This document shows positions 18,801 to 27,779 of a stretch of 64,000 nt of DNA, one piece after another (within the stretch, counting starts at the first letter, position 1; each line of letters opens with the position of its first letter). The DNA is from an uncultured Shewanella sp. (GTDB taxonomy: Bacteria > Pseudomonadota > Gammaproteobacteria > Enterobacterales > Shewanellaceae), in assembly GCF_947501665.1 (NCBI RefSeq), contig NZ_CANMWS010000021.1, forward strand, positions 50,839-114,838, written 5' to 3'. The notes below the pieces were generated by a model, which was not told the DNA's origin, searched no databases, and saw nothing but the letters and a program-made list of their open reading frames with translations. Made by a program: the position numbers and the translations under genes.

Positions 18801-18895
18801 AGCAATTTAGTGGCGGCCAGACCAAATAATAGTGCGGCGACAAAAAATAAGCTGGTGGTCACCGGTCGTGTTAATGCCATTTTTGTGAGGCTCAT
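15839..18895 (-). CDS. RND efflux permease, AcrB family (second permease)
   Basis: A 1018-residue inner-membrane proton-driven pump subunit. It has the RND plan: TM1, a large periplasmic loop, a TM2-6 block, a second periplasmic loop and a final TM block. The TM4 motif reads GMLIDNAVVITES, so the second Asp of the AcrB-type DD pair is Asn, as in several RND subgroups. Its start overlaps the preceding permease gene by 4 bases (ATGA), showing translational coupling. With the 1092-residue permease and the adaptor it probably forms a mixed pump similar in principle to MdtB-MdtC. The operon has no outer-membrane channel gene, so a TolC-type partner must be encoded elsewhere. Substrate unknown. Confidence 0.92.
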   Translation of the reverse strand: MSLTKMALTRPVTTSLFFVAALLFGLAATKLLPLELLPGIDMPQVFIEVPYKGSTPSEVEREITRVLEGSLATLSGVKELNSTSNQDGAEIELVMKWGENIATKSLEAREKVDAVKHLLPNDVERIFIRQFSTSDLPLINIRLSSQHALSGAYDLLENQLQKPLERIEGVSKVTLYGVDKKQIRIQIDAKKLAASGISIQALTQRLQRENFIVNAGTVRTQDQVYQLSPQGEYQNLKDISGLSITPHVTLGDIADVRYQLPEPTEGRLLGRQFAIGLDIFKASGANLVDVSERVFKVIEQTKQNSEFDGIKLYIMEDQADGVKSSLFDLLTAGLIGALLSFIILYVFLRDLKITLIVVSSVPIAIAITLAVMYLLGYSLNILSMMGLLLAIGMLIDNAVVITESILQEKQQAASHKAEQTQALIKGVNNVSLAVLAGTLTTAIVFLPNIVGEKVEITLFLEHVAIAICIALASSLLIAKTLIPLLLNVIHFTPKKTSAPSRLSHTYQVWLSRLLNYPKTGGFIALVLLASTAIPMQFVKQDQDDNQGNERLFLNYNVEGRHHLDVTKSMVDRMEAYLYAHKDTFHIDTVYSYYAPHTAQSTLLLKPDLPISINALKDTIRQGFPTFTQASPQFGWGNQNQGLRVSLTGRSTAKLMQLSEQVVPLLARIEGLSDVRSEVNHAQQEVIITIDRQLIARLGLSLERVAQDIATALRGQMLRSFRHAPNGELRINMRLSPNQLSLSQLKALPILRIGTQVFDLESLSHIYIQPRFDSIRHYDRQTALTIGANLDDLSLQEAQTQIIKVMDTIHFPPGYRYSLTGGFERQNEEKNIMLTNMILAVAMIYIVMAALFESLLLPTAIINAIIFSITGVFWALMLTDTPLSMMPMIGILILMGIVVNNGIVLVDQINQRRPSLDTLSDAIATVCVTRLRPVLMTVSTTVLGLLPLAMGDTQIGGGGPAYAPMAIAIIGGLLFSTITSLFLVPLCYQALYRLRHRAGVQFANANQASKNLLPRLMRK

Positions 18896-21800
18896 CGAAT
18901 GTCTCCGTTTTGTGGTGCCAAGGTGCTAGCGCTTTGAGGGGGAATGATGTCCGCTGATGAAAATTGTTTGCGGTCAAAGATGCTATACAGTACTGGCAGG
19001 ACGATGAGGGTTAATAAGGTGGATAATAGCAGACCAAAAATAACACTAATGGCCATAGGGGCTCGCACTTCACTGCCATCCCCCATACCAATTGCCATGG
19101 GTAATAGCCCTAAAGTGGTGGTTAATGTGGTCATTAATATGGGGCGTAGTCGAGATTGAGCCGCTTGCATAATTGCTTGGGGTTTATTTAAGCCTTCACT
19201 GCGCAGTTGATTAATTCTATCGATGAGCACAATGGCATTGTTAACGACAATACCAGCGAGCATGATGAGACCAATAAACACCACTACACTGAGCGGAGTG
19301 TGGGTGAGGTATAAGCCTAAAATACTGCCAGCGAGTGCCATGGGGATGGTGATTAAAATAAACAGAGGATGCATTAAGGATTCAAATTGACTGGCCATTA
19401 CCAAATAAACCAAAATAATGGCCAATAAAAGGGCCATTTTTAATGAGGTGAATGAGGTTTGCATTTCTTCATTTTGACCGCCAAATCGCACTTGTATGGT
19501 GTTAGATAATGGTTGTTTGGCGATAATATTCTTAGCTTGTTCAACCGCTTGATTTAAATTGCCATAAGCAATATTGGCACTGACTAATGCCACACGTTGT
19601 TGGTGAAGGCGGTTGATTGCTGAAGGCCCTAATGTTAATGATACATCTGCGACAGCTGATAAAGTAATGGGACGTTCGCTGTCTGGATTGATGAGCATGC
19701 TGTCAATGTCACTGATGCTATTGCGCTCAATAAGTTGACTGCGAACGAGTATGTCGATTTTTCTGTCTTGAATAGTGTATTGACTGGCAAATGTGCCACC
19801 GATCCGCTGTGCGATGCGATTTGCGACAGTGGGAGCATCCATATTAAGGGCCGCGAGTCTTGCGTGATCAAAACGAATACTGAGCTCAGGTTGGCCGGTG
19901 CGTAAACTCGTGCGAACATCCACAAAGCGTTTGTCCTGACTTAAGGCCTCTACCATAGCTTGAGAGGTTTGGGTTAACTGTTTGATGTCATAACCACTGA
20001 GCTCAATTTCAAGGGGGGTGTTAAAGCTAAACAGGCTCGGTTGTTCAATCTTGAGCTCAACCGCGGGAATTAACATTGCCGCTTGACGTAAACGTTGCGA
20101 CACGACACTTAAGCTTTGTTTATTTTTGAGTTTAACTTGTAAGCGTCCCCAGTTCTCACCTCCTTGCTCAGTATTTGACGTCATCAGTCCACTGCTGCCC
20201 GCTTGACTGAAGACTTGCTTGACGTCTGGTTGGGAGTCAATGGCTGACGCTAATTTTTGTAATACCGCGTCAGTTTGGTGGACGCGTGTGCCAGGTGGCA
20301 ATAGCACATCCGCATAAAAATTATTTTGATCCATGGTGGGGATGAGTTCCATGCCCAATTTGGGTAACAATGCGGCCGCAGCGACAGAAAGGCTTAAGGC
20401 GATTATGAGGGATGTTTTTTTTCTTCTTAATGCCGTTTTGAGCATGTTGGCATAATAGCTATCTATAAAGTGGTAACTCTTATCAAACAGGCTTAAAAAA
20501 GGGCTAAACAGGCATTTTGCTAACCAAGTAAAGGCTCGTATAAGAGTGAGAAAGCCTGTGATTAATGCAAAAGGGACGGTGCGACACATAAAATGAAGCG
20601 GTAAGCTGAGCCATTGATGTAGGCTTGATGATTGACTTTTTGTTGGTGTGCCCGTTGACTGAGTGGCTGCCATATTGGATGTGGGTTGAGTGAGGGTATT
20701 TAGGCCTTTTCTTGACGCGAGCATAGGGATAGTGGTTAATGCGACAATTAAGGAGGCGATTAAGGCAAAAGTGACCGTGAGTGCTTGGTCGGAAAATAAG
20801 GCGCCTGCAACGCCGTCAACAAAAATCAGTGGAATAAAAACCGCTAACGTGGTTAACGTTGAGGCAAAAATAGCACCAGCCACTTGCTTGGTGCCCGTGA
20901 TAGCGGCTTGTGTCTTATCCATACCTTGTGATTGGCAGCGGTTAATGTTTTCAAGTACCACAATGGCATTATCCACTAATAATCCCACCGCGAGCGCGAT
21001 GCCCCCCAGTGACATCATATTCAGGCTGATGTCACTAAAATACATCATGTTAAACGTGGCAATGACAGAAAAAGGAATGGCAATTGAGATGATTAAAGTG
21101 GGAATAATGTCTTTTAAGAAAAAATAAATCACTAACATGGCCAAGAGACTGCCGATTAATGCTGTGTTAATGACTTCGTCGATGGCCTGAGAAATAAACT
21201 CGGATTGATCAAAGATAATGTCCAGCGAGGCCTCGGGATAGAGGGCTTGAAGACGGCTTAATTGATCTTTTATTCGTTTTGCTGAGGCGACGGTATTGGC
21301 ATCTCCTTCTTTGTAGATTGCCAGCTCGATGGATTCTTGCCCGCTGATCCGGGTCATGTCGCTGCGTTCTTTATGGGCATCAATAATATCGGCGACTTCA
21401 AAGAGCCTAATGAGCTGAGTGCCATTGCGATAAATGATGATTTGTCCCAGTTCTTCCAAGGAATTAAATTGGTTCAGTGTCCGCACGAGATATTCTTTAT
21501 CGCCTTGTAATACTTTACCTGCTGATAAGTTGACGTTTTCTTGTTCTATACGGTTTTTAATGTCGAGGGCATTGAGTTTCAGTTGACTTAGTTTATGCTG
21601 ATCCAATTGAATGTGGACTTCTTGCTCTAAGCCGCCGGAGAGTTTGACTGAGGCAATCCCTTTAATGGATTCTAATGTGCGTTTTAATTCTTCATTCGCA
21701 TAGGTTCGTATTTGCTTTAGCTGCCCTTGGCTGGCATTGGGCATCGACAGTGCCAATCGCATAATGGGGTCAAGATTAGGATTAAATCGCAGTAATAGAG

Positions 21801-22170
21801 GTTTGTTAATATCGAGGGGTAAATTAATGGTCTCGAGCTTTTCTCTAATGGCTAAGCTAGCCATGTTCATGTCTGTTCCCCACTCAAACTCTAGCACAAC
21901 ATCGGATAAACCCGCGCGGGATATGGAGCTTATTTGCCTCAAGCCTTTAACAATACCCACGGCTTCTTCTATCGGTTTAGCGATCAGTTGCTCAACTTCA
22001 ACGGGGGCTGCACCCTCATAAAGTGTGCGAATAGTGACACTGGGGTAGCTTAAATCGGGCAGTAACTTAACGGCGAGTCGAGAAAACCCCACCATGCCAA
22101 ATAGCATGATCGCCAGCATAAACATGCAGACACTGACCGGCCGTTTTACAGCAGTTTGAATGATTGACAT
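18892..22170 (-). CDS. RND efflux permease, AcrB family (first permease)
   Basis: A 1092-residue RND permease. The TM4 motif is GLLVDNAIVVLENI, again D-N rather than D-D. The linker between the two halves (about residues 480-570) is longer than usual and includes a Ser/Thr/Gln-rich stretch followed by extra hydrophobic segments, which explains the length. An AAGGG Shine-Dalgarno lies 8 bases before the ATG, and the adaptor gene ends 11 bases upstream. It is the middle gene of a three-gene operon (adaptor, permease, permease). I recall the same pair of permeases beside gltA in Shewanella. Confidence 0.92.
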   Translation of the reverse strand: MSIIQTAVKRPVSVCMFMLAIMLFGMVGFSRLAVKLLPDLSYPSVTIRTLYEGAAPVEVEQLIAKPIEEAVGIVKGLRQISSISRAGLSDVVLEFEWGTDMNMASLAIREKLETINLPLDINKPLLLRFNPNLDPIMRLALSMPNASQGQLKQIRTYANEELKRTLESIKGIASVKLSGGLEQEVHIQLDQHKLSQLKLNALDIKNRIEQENVNLSAGKVLQGDKEYLVRTLNQFNSLEELGQIIIYRNGTQLIRLFEVADIIDAHKERSDMTRISGQESIELAIYKEGDANTVASAKRIKDQLSRLQALYPEASLDIIFDQSEFISQAIDEVINTALIGSLLAMLVIYFFLKDIIPTLIISIAIPFSVIATFNMMYFSDISLNMMSLGGIALAVGLLVDNAIVVLENINRCQSQGMDKTQAAITGTKQVAGAIFASTLTTLAVFIPLIFVDGVAGALFSDQALTVTFALIASLIVALTTIPMLASRKGLNTLTQPTSNMAATQSTGTPTKSQSSSLHQWLSLPLHFMCRTVPFALITGFLTLIRAFTWLAKCLFSPFLSLFDKSYHFIDSYYANMLKTALRRKKTSLIIALSLSVAAAALLPKLGMELIPTMDQNNFYADVLLPPGTRVHQTDAVLQKLASAIDSQPDVKQVFSQAGSSGLMTSNTEQGGENWGRLQVKLKNKQSLSVVSQRLRQAAMLIPAVELKIEQPSLFSFNTPLEIELSGYDIKQLTQTSQAMVEALSQDKRFVDVRTSLRTGQPELSIRFDHARLAALNMDAPTVANRIAQRIGGTFASQYTIQDRKIDILVRSQLIERNSISDIDSMLINPDSERPITLSAVADVSLTLGPSAINRLHQQRVALVSANIAYGNLNQAVEQAKNIIAKQPLSNTIQVRFGGQNEEMQTSFTSLKMALLLAIILVYLVMASQFESLMHPLFILITIPMALAGSILGLYLTHTPLSVVVFIGLIMLAGIVVNNAIVLIDRINQLRSEGLNKPQAIMQAAQSRLRPILMTTLTTTLGLLPMAIGMGDGSEVRAPMAISVIFGLLLSTLLTLIVLPVLYSIFDRKQFSSADIIPPQSASTLAPQNGDIR

Positions 22171-22181
22171 GTGAATAACCC

Positions 22182-23252
22182 TTATTGATGGCTTGACGCT
22201 AGCGTCAGTGGGTTGATGATTTCAACAAGAGATTGATCTTTTAAATTGTGCAGTCCGTGGGTGACGATATTGTCCCCGAGTTTGATACCAGAGATAATTT
22301 CGATGGTGTTATCTTGCTTGTATCCAATGGTGACTTGTTTTTTTTGTACTTTATTACCATTAACGACATAAACAGTATATTGATTATCTTGATCTATGAT
22401 GGATTGGGCGGGCACAGTAATGACATTTTTATGGGTGTCGTAGCGAATTTCAACGCGGGTAAACATACCGGCTTTCAGTTGTGCATTTGAATTAGGGAGC
22501 TGTAAAGTGACTTTAAAGGTGCCACTTTGGGTGTCGATAATGGGACTGATGAGTAGGACTTGTGCATTAAGGGTATTGTCTTTCTGATGGCTGGTGTAGA
22601 TTTTGGCTGTTTGCCCTATACGTAAGTAGGGGAGCTGCGCTTCAGGTAAGTGCACGATGGCATGCAGTTTATCTTGATTAACAACATAAAATAACTCATC
22701 AAACTCTTGAGCCATATTACCTATTTTGACTGTGCGTTTAGCGACAATACCGTTAATGGGGGAGCGAATTTGGCTTTCGGTGACTTGCAGTTGGGCTAAA
22801 TCTTGTTTAGCGCGAGCAGACAGTAATTTATATTCTAGTTTTGCTAAGGAATCGGCGCTGACAAACTGCTTATTTTTAATTTGTTTTAGGCGTTGCAATT
22901 CTTGTTCAATAATTTGTGCTTCGGCTTGCAGGTGGGCGAGATCAAATTCTTGTCTTTTTGCATCAATAATAGCCATGATTTGACCTTGAGTGACGCTATC
23001 ACCTTCTTCGACAGTCAGCTGGGTAATGAGCCCTGTAAGGCGAGTGACGACTCTGGCTTCTTCTGGGGCTTCTAAAATGGCTGTCGTGTTATAAAATGAA
23101 GAAACATCGCCTTGTTTGGCAATATCCGTTTTCACCGGAACGGCATATTCGGTTTCTGCTTCCGTGGACTCGGTGTTGTTACAGGCGCTTATGCCAAAGA
23201 GTGCCATTAGCATCAATACCCACAGGGTATGATGTTTGATTTGTGCTGTCAT
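22182..23252 (-). CDS. RND efflux periplasmic adaptor (HlyD/MFP family), lipoprotein
   Basis: About 356 residues. The signal peptide ends in a lipobox (FGISAC), so the protein is likely anchored to the inner membrane. It then shows the adaptor order: a first lipoyl half (EEGDSVTQGQIMAII), a short alpha-hairpin of about 60 residues, a second lipoyl half (SPINGIVAKRTVKIG), a beta-barrel and a membrane-proximal domain. It bridges the RND pump to an outer-membrane channel. ATG at 23252 is chosen because AAGGA lies upstream of it; an in-frame ATG at 23285 has no ribosome site. First gene of the operon. Confidence 0.9.
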   Translation of the reverse strand: MTAQIKHHTLWVLMLMALFGISACNNTESTEAETEYAVPVKTDIAKQGDVSSFYNTTAILEAPEEARVVTRLTGLITQLTVEEGDSVTQGQIMAIIDAKRQEFDLAHLQAEAQIIEQELQRLKQIKNKQFVSADSLAKLEYKLLSARAKQDLAQLQVTESQIRSPINGIVAKRTVKIGNMAQEFDELFYVVNQDKLHAIVHLPEAQLPYLRIGQTAKIYTSHQKDNTLNAQVLLISPIIDTQSGTFKVTLQLPNSNAQLKAGMFTRVEIRYDTHKNVITVPAQSIIDQDNQYTVYVVNGNKVQKKQVTIGYKQDNTIEIISGIKLGDNIVTHGLHNLKDQSLVEIINPLTLASSHQ

Positions 23253-23513
23253 TTTGGTGTCCTTAACCTTATTTTTATTCTTCATTGCAGTAATGCTTAT
23301 TCCATAGCATTAATTGTGCCAATTATTTTTACTATTTAAAATTAACAGCTTATATTGTACCGCACTCCTTTTGTGTCGATTTGATAATCACTTGTAGTGT
23401 AATTGTTTAACTTGTGGTGGATTTGACTAAACGATAGGAAGGGAGTTCATTTTTGACTGTGAAATAATGCTAAAAATAATGTGTTTTTTACTTCTTGCTG
23501 TTTATGGGCAAAG

Positions 23514-23540
23514 AAAAAGGCGCTCATTGCGCCTTTTATG
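23514..23540 (-). terminator. Rho-independent terminator of gltA
   Basis: Stem AAAAGGCGC (23515-23523) / GCGCCTTTT (23529-23537), with a T-run on the minus strand. A second dyad, CATAACC / GGTTATG, at 23544-23561 lies between it and the gltA stop. The remaining bases up to the RND adaptor start hold nothing else recognised. Confidence 0.8.
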
Positions 23541-23567
23541 AGTCATAACCCTGAGGTTATGTCATGT

Positions 23568-24854
23568 TTATCGTTTATCTGTAGGAATAAAATCACGTTT
23601 TGCTTCACCAGTATAAAGTTGGCGAGGACGACTGATTTTATGACCCGGTTGATCAAGCATTTCTTTCCAATGTGTTATCCAGCCAACAGTCCGCGCAAGG
23701 GCGAACATGACAGTGAACATACTGGTTGGAATACCAATTGCTTTCATGATGATCCCTGAGTAGAAGTCGACATTCGGGTACAATTTCTTTGACACGAAAT
23801 ATTCATCTTCTAATGCGATGCGCTCAAGTTCCATGGCCACATCAAGCAGTGGATCATTGACATTAAGCTCAGCCAGTACTTCATGACAGGTTTCACGCAT
23901 CACTTTAGCACGGGGATCAAAGTTTTTATAAACACGGTGCCCAAAGCCCATTAGGCGGAATGGATCGTCTTTATCTTTAGCACGTGCAATAAATTCAGGA
24001 ATGCGATCAACATTGCCGATTTCTTCAAGCATGTTCAGACAAGCTTCGTTTGCTCCACCATGGGCAGGTCCCCATAATGATGCGATACCAGCAGCGATAC
24101 ACGCAAAAGGATTGGCGCCTGATGAACCAGCTAAACGTACGGTTGATGTCGATGCATTTTGTTCGTGATCTGCATGTAAAATGAAGATTCGATCCATAGC
24201 ACGTTCAACAATCGGATTGACTTTATATTCTTCAGTTGGGACAGCAAACATCATGCTGAGAAAGTTACCTGCATAACTTAAATCGTTACGTGGGTAGATA
24301 AAAGGTTGACCAACAGAATATTTGTAACACATTGCTGCGATAGTCGGCATCTTAGAGACTAAACGCAATACGGCTGTTTCACGATCTTGTTTATCGTTGA
24401 CATCAAGCGAGTCTTGGAAAAACGCAGATAGTGCACCTGTCACACCACAAAGCATTGCCATTGGGTGTGCTGAGCGGCGGAAACCTTTAAAAAAGGCAAC
24501 TAACTGCTCATCAACAAGTGTATGTTGTTTAACGCTCTGTACGAAAGATTCATACTGTTCTTTAGTGGGTAACTCTCCATAAAGCAACAAGTAACACAAA
24601 TCTAAATAATCAGAATCCATGGCTAACTGATCAATAGGGTATCCGCGATGTAGCAGTATACCTTGATTGCCATCAATATAAGTGATTGTTGATTCACATG
24701 AGGCTGTTGCTAGAAACCCTGGATCGAAGGTAAAGTGACCTTTACTACCTAGTTTACTGATATCAATAACATCAAATCCGGCTGTCCCTTTCTTGATAGG
24801 CAGCTCGATTGAGTCGTTTCCTGGTAGTTCCAATTTGGCTATATTTTCAGCCAT
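23568..24854 (-). CDS. gltA: Citrate synthase (type II)
   Basis: A 428-residue enzyme that condenses acetyl-CoA and oxaloacetate to citrate, the entry to the TCA cycle. The catalytic residues are visible: His in WGPAHGGANEA (about 265), His in GFGHRVYKNFDPRA (about 305) and Asp in NVDFYSG (about 360). Length and the N-terminal beta domain match the hexameric, NADH-sensitive gammaproteobacterial type. AAGGAG lies 8 bases before the ATG. It is divergent from sdhC across a 428-bp regulatory region, as in E. coli and Shewanella. Confidence 0.97.
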   Translation of the reverse strand: MAENIAKLELPGNDSIELPIKKGTAGFDVIDISKLGSKGHFTFDPGFLATASCESTITYIDGNQGILLHRGYPIDQLAMDSDYLDLCYLLLYGELPTKEQYESFVQSVKQHTLVDEQLVAFFKGFRRSAHPMAMLCGVTGALSAFFQDSLDVNDKQDRETAVLRLVSKMPTIAAMCYKYSVGQPFIYPRNDLSYAGNFLSMMFAVPTEEYKVNPIVERAMDRIFILHADHEQNASTSTVRLAGSSGANPFACIAAGIASLWGPAHGGANEACLNMLEEIGNVDRIPEFIARAKDKDDPFRLMGFGHRVYKNFDPRAKVMRETCHEVLAELNVNDPLLDVAMELERIALEDEYFVSKKLYPNVDFYSGIIMKAIGIPTSMFTVMFALARTVGWITHWKEMLDQPGHKISRPRQLYTGEAKRDFIPTDKR

Positions 24855-25282
24855 ACCCCATTCTCCTTACTTCGTATCTTATTTGAGTGCGGCTTATTAA
24901 GCGCTCAATACTCTACAGCGGATCGTGATCACATTTCAATTCAAATAAGCGTTTAAATTTTTTTTAACATAATTAAATTGCATTGAAACCTTTGTATATA
25001 AAGGCTTTCATGCATTTTTTTTAGAAAAAAACTAAATTTGCATAATGTGACGTTTGTATTTGACATTAGCCGCGAGTATACTTGGCTCGGCTCATTTAGA
25101 GCCACAGGCATTTTCGTTGAGAAATCACTTTTTCCTTGTTAATGAGTAGCTTCTAAAGCGTAAAATGTTTGTTTAAACTTTTCTTTTGTGACATTTTTAA
25201 CTAAGCTAAATGATAGGTTAATTTTCGAACAAAAGTAGTTCGTATAACAAAAACCAGCTCAATTGAGCAGAGTGAGCAGAAC
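24855..25282. promoter_or_regulatory. Divergent gltA / sdhC control region
   Basis: A 428-bp AT-rich spacer between two divergent TCA units. A plausible sigma70 promoter for sdh reads TTGTAT (25054-25059), 17 bases, TATACT (25077-25082). Directly after it is a 5-bp hairpin GGCTC / GAGCC (25089-25103). A GTGATCAC palindrome lies near 24926 on the gltA side. By analogy ArcA and CRP would act here, but no site was clear enough to assign. Confidence 0.45.
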
Positions 25283-25657
25283 GTGAAAAAGCAAAGACCT
25301 GTCCATTTAGATCTGCAGACCATTCGCTTCCCTGCAACTGCGATTGCGTCAATCCTTCACCGTGTATCCGGTGTAATAATGTTGTTTGCCGTTGGCATTC
25401 TTATTTGGTTGCTAAATGAATCATTAGCGTCACCTGAGAGTTTTGCCAATGTCCAGTCTCTTTTTGATAACTTTTTAGTCAAGTTTGTTATTTGGGGTAT
25501 TTTAACCGCACTCGGTTACCATCTGATTGTTGGCGTTCGCCATCTAGTGATGGACGCGGGTTGCTGGGAAGAATTACCGTCAGGTCAAGCATCGGCTAAA
25601 ATAGCGATTGCCTTGGCTGTCGTCTTTTCTATCATTGTGGGGATTTGGGTATGGTAA
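25283..25657 (+). CDS. sdhC: Succinate dehydrogenase cytochrome b556 subunit
   Basis: A 124-residue subunit with three membrane helices that anchors the complex and helps bind heme b and ubiquinone. SILHRVSGV (about residues 24-32) is the quinone-site motif and GYHLIVGVRH (about 80-90) carries the candidate heme His. It starts with GTG. The gene overlaps sdhD by 7 bases, and sdhA follows at once. It opens the sdhCDAB-sucABCD transcript. Confidence 0.95.
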   Translation: MKKQRPVHLDLQTIRFPATAIASILHRVSGVIMLFAVGILIWLLNESLASPESFANVQSLFDNFLVKFVIWGILTALGYHLIVGVRHLVMDAGCWEELPSGQASAKIAIALAVVFSIIVGIWVW

Positions 25658-25998
25658 CCAACGCAGCAAGCCTTGGACGCAGCGGTGTCCATGACTTTAT
25701 TCTTATTCGTGCAAGTGCAATTATTTTAGCCTGTTACACCATTTTTATGGTGGGCTTTGTTGCCTGCAATTCACCCCTTACTTATGACGTATGGCACGGA
25801 TTGTTTAGTGCTATTCCAATGAAAGTATTTACCATTTTAACACTAATTGCTGTGTTGGTTCATGCTTGGATTGGTATTTGGCAAGTGCTCACCGATTACG
25901 TGAAAAACGTGGCGGTGCGTGGCGTACTTCAATTTGTTTTTGTTATTGCTGCGTTTTCGTATCTTGTCGCAGGCATATTAATTGTGTGGGGTGTATAA
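25651..25998 (+). CDS. sdhD: Succinate dehydrogenase membrane anchor subunit
   Basis: 115 residues and three membrane helices. RASAIILACYTIF near residue 20 and HAWIGIWQVLTDYV near 70 are the family motifs, with the second His as heme ligand and the Asp-Tyr pair at the quinone site. ATG at 25651 is preferred over an upstream in-frame TTG. It overlaps the sdhC end by 7 bases and ends directly against the sdhA GTG, so the anchor subunits and flavoprotein are tightly coupled. Confidence 0.94.
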   Translation: MVTNAASLGRSGVHDFILIRASAIILACYTIFMVGFVACNSPLTYDVWHGLFSAIPMKVFTILTLIAVLVHAWIGIWQVLTDYVKNVAVRGVLQFVFVIAAFSYLVAGILIVWGV

Positions 25999-27765
25999 GT
26001 GAGTATTCCAGTACGCGAATTTGATGCAGTCGTTATTGGTGCTGGCGGCGCGGGTATGCGCGCAGCACTACAGATTTCTAAAGAAGGTAAGAGCTGTGCG
26101 CTTTTATCGAAAGTGTTTCCAACGCGTTCTCATACGGTATCAGCCCAAGGAGGGATTACTGTCGCTCTGGGTAATGCCCATGAAGATCATTGGGAACAAC
26201 ACATGTACGATACGGTGAAGGGTTCCGATTTTATCGGTGACCAAGAAGCGATCGAATTTATGTGTAAAACCGGTCCTGAAGCGGTCATTGAATTAGAACA
26301 GATGGGTCTGCCTTTTTCACGTTTCGACAATGGTACTATTTATCAGCGTCCTTTCGGTGGGCAGTCGAAGAATTTTGGTGGTGAACAAGCGGCACGGACT
26401 GCGGCTGCTGCTGACCGAACGGGTCATGCATTATTACATTGTTTATACCAGCAAAATGTTAAGCACCATACCCAAGTGTTTTCTGAATGGTATGCATTAG
26501 ATTTAGTTAAAAACGAAGATGGCGCTATTGTTGGCTGTACTGCGATTGATATTGAAAGCGGTGAAATCGTTTATTTTAAAGCCAAAGCAACGGTTCTTGC
26601 GACAGGCGGTGCGGGGCGTATTTTTGCGTCAACTACTAATGCACATATTAACACGGGTGACGGTGTTGGTATGGCGATGCGTGCTGGCGTGCAAATGCAA
26701 GACATGGAAATGTGGCAATTCCACCCGACCGGTATTGCGGGCGCAGGTGTGTTAGTCACCGAAGGCTGTCGTGGTGAAGGTGGATACCTGCTCAATAAAG
26801 ATGGTGAGCGTTTCATGGAACGTTATGCACCCAATGCGAAAGATTTAGCCTCTCGTGATGTGGTTGCCCGTTCGATGATGACAGAAATTCGTGAAGGCCG
26901 TGGTCTTGATGGTCCTTTAGGTCCTCACTGTTTACTTAAACTCGATCACTTAGGTAAAGAAACCCTTGAAGCGCGTTTACCTGGCGTATGTGAATTATCT
27001 CGTACGTTTGCGCATATCGATCCTGCTGATGGTCCAATTCCTGTTTTACCGACTTGCCACTATATGATGGGCGGCCTGCCGGCTAAAGTCAGTGGTCAAG
27101 TTATCCGTAAAAATACCGATGGCAGTGAAAGTGATGTGGTCGGTTTGTTTGCTGTGGGTGAAATTGCTTGTGTATCGGTACATGGTGCGAATCGCTTAGG
27201 CGGGAACTCACTGCTTGATTTGGTGGTATTTGGCCGCGCGGCTGGGCATCACTTGGGTGAAGCGTTGGATGCAACGGCGGATCCTAAAGATGCTACTGAT
27301 GATGAAATTGCCAAATCCCTTGAGCGTATGAATCGTTGGGAAAATAACAAAGAAGGCGAAGATCCTGCTCAAATACGTAAGGATCTGCAACTTTGTATGC
27401 AATTGAACTTCTCTGTGTTTAGAAGTGGTGATGCGATGGCTGAAGGCTTAAAAGAGCTCAAAGCCATTCGTGCGCGTTTACAAAATGCCAAGTTATCCGA
27501 TAACTCAACTGAATTTAATACCCAGCGTATTGAATGTTTAGAGCTTGATAACTTAATGGCCACAGCGATTGCGACCGCTTATGCAGCGAATTTCCGTACT
27601 GAAAGTCGCGGCGCACATTCTCGAGAAGATTATCTTGAGCGTGATGATGAGAATTGGTTATGCCACAGTCTCTTTAATCCGGAAACGGAAGAGATGGATC
27701 GCCGTGCTGTTAACATGGAGCCTAAGCTTCGTGATGCATTCCCACCGATTAAACGTACCTACTAG
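25999..27765 (+). CDS. sdhA: Succinate dehydrogenase flavoprotein subunit
   Basis: A 588-residue catalytic subunit that oxidises succinate to fumarate. The FAD-binding GAGGAGMRAA is near residue 14. The covalent-FAD His is in RSHTVSAQGGI (about 45). The substrate-site segment is around HPTGIAGAGVLVTEGCRGEG, and the C-terminal domain contains RTESRGAHSREDY. GTG start directly follows the sdhD stop codon. Length and motifs are standard. Confidence 0.97.
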   Translation: MSIPVREFDAVVIGAGGAGMRAALQISKEGKSCALLSKVFPTRSHTVSAQGGITVALGNAHEDHWEQHMYDTVKGSDFIGDQEAIEFMCKTGPEAVIELEQMGLPFSRFDNGTIYQRPFGGQSKNFGGEQAARTAAAADRTGHALLHCLYQQNVKHHTQVFSEWYALDLVKNEDGAIVGCTAIDIESGEIVYFKAKATVLATGGAGRIFASTTNAHINTGDGVGMAMRAGVQMQDMEMWQFHPTGIAGAGVLVTEGCRGEGGYLLNKDGERFMERYAPNAKDLASRDVVARSMMTEIREGRGLDGPLGPHCLLKLDHLGKETLEARLPGVCELSRTFAHIDPADGPIPVLPTCHYMMGGLPAKVSGQVIRKNTDGSESDVVGLFAVGEIACVSVHGANRLGGNSLLDLVVFGRAAGHHLGEALDATADPKDATDDEIAKSLERMNRWENNKEGEDPAQIRKDLQLCMQLNFSVFRSGDAMAEGLKELKAIRARLQNAKLSDNSTEFNTQRIECLELDNLMATAIATAYAANFRTESRGAHSREDYLERDDENWLCHSLFNPETEEMDRRAVNMEPKLRDAFPPIKRTY

Positions 27766-27779
27766 TAGGAGTAGTTGAG

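Noticed and set aside
20690..21127. 145-residue open frame on the plus strand inside the first RND permease
   Set aside because: No ribosome site, no family motifs and complete overlap with a conserved gene.
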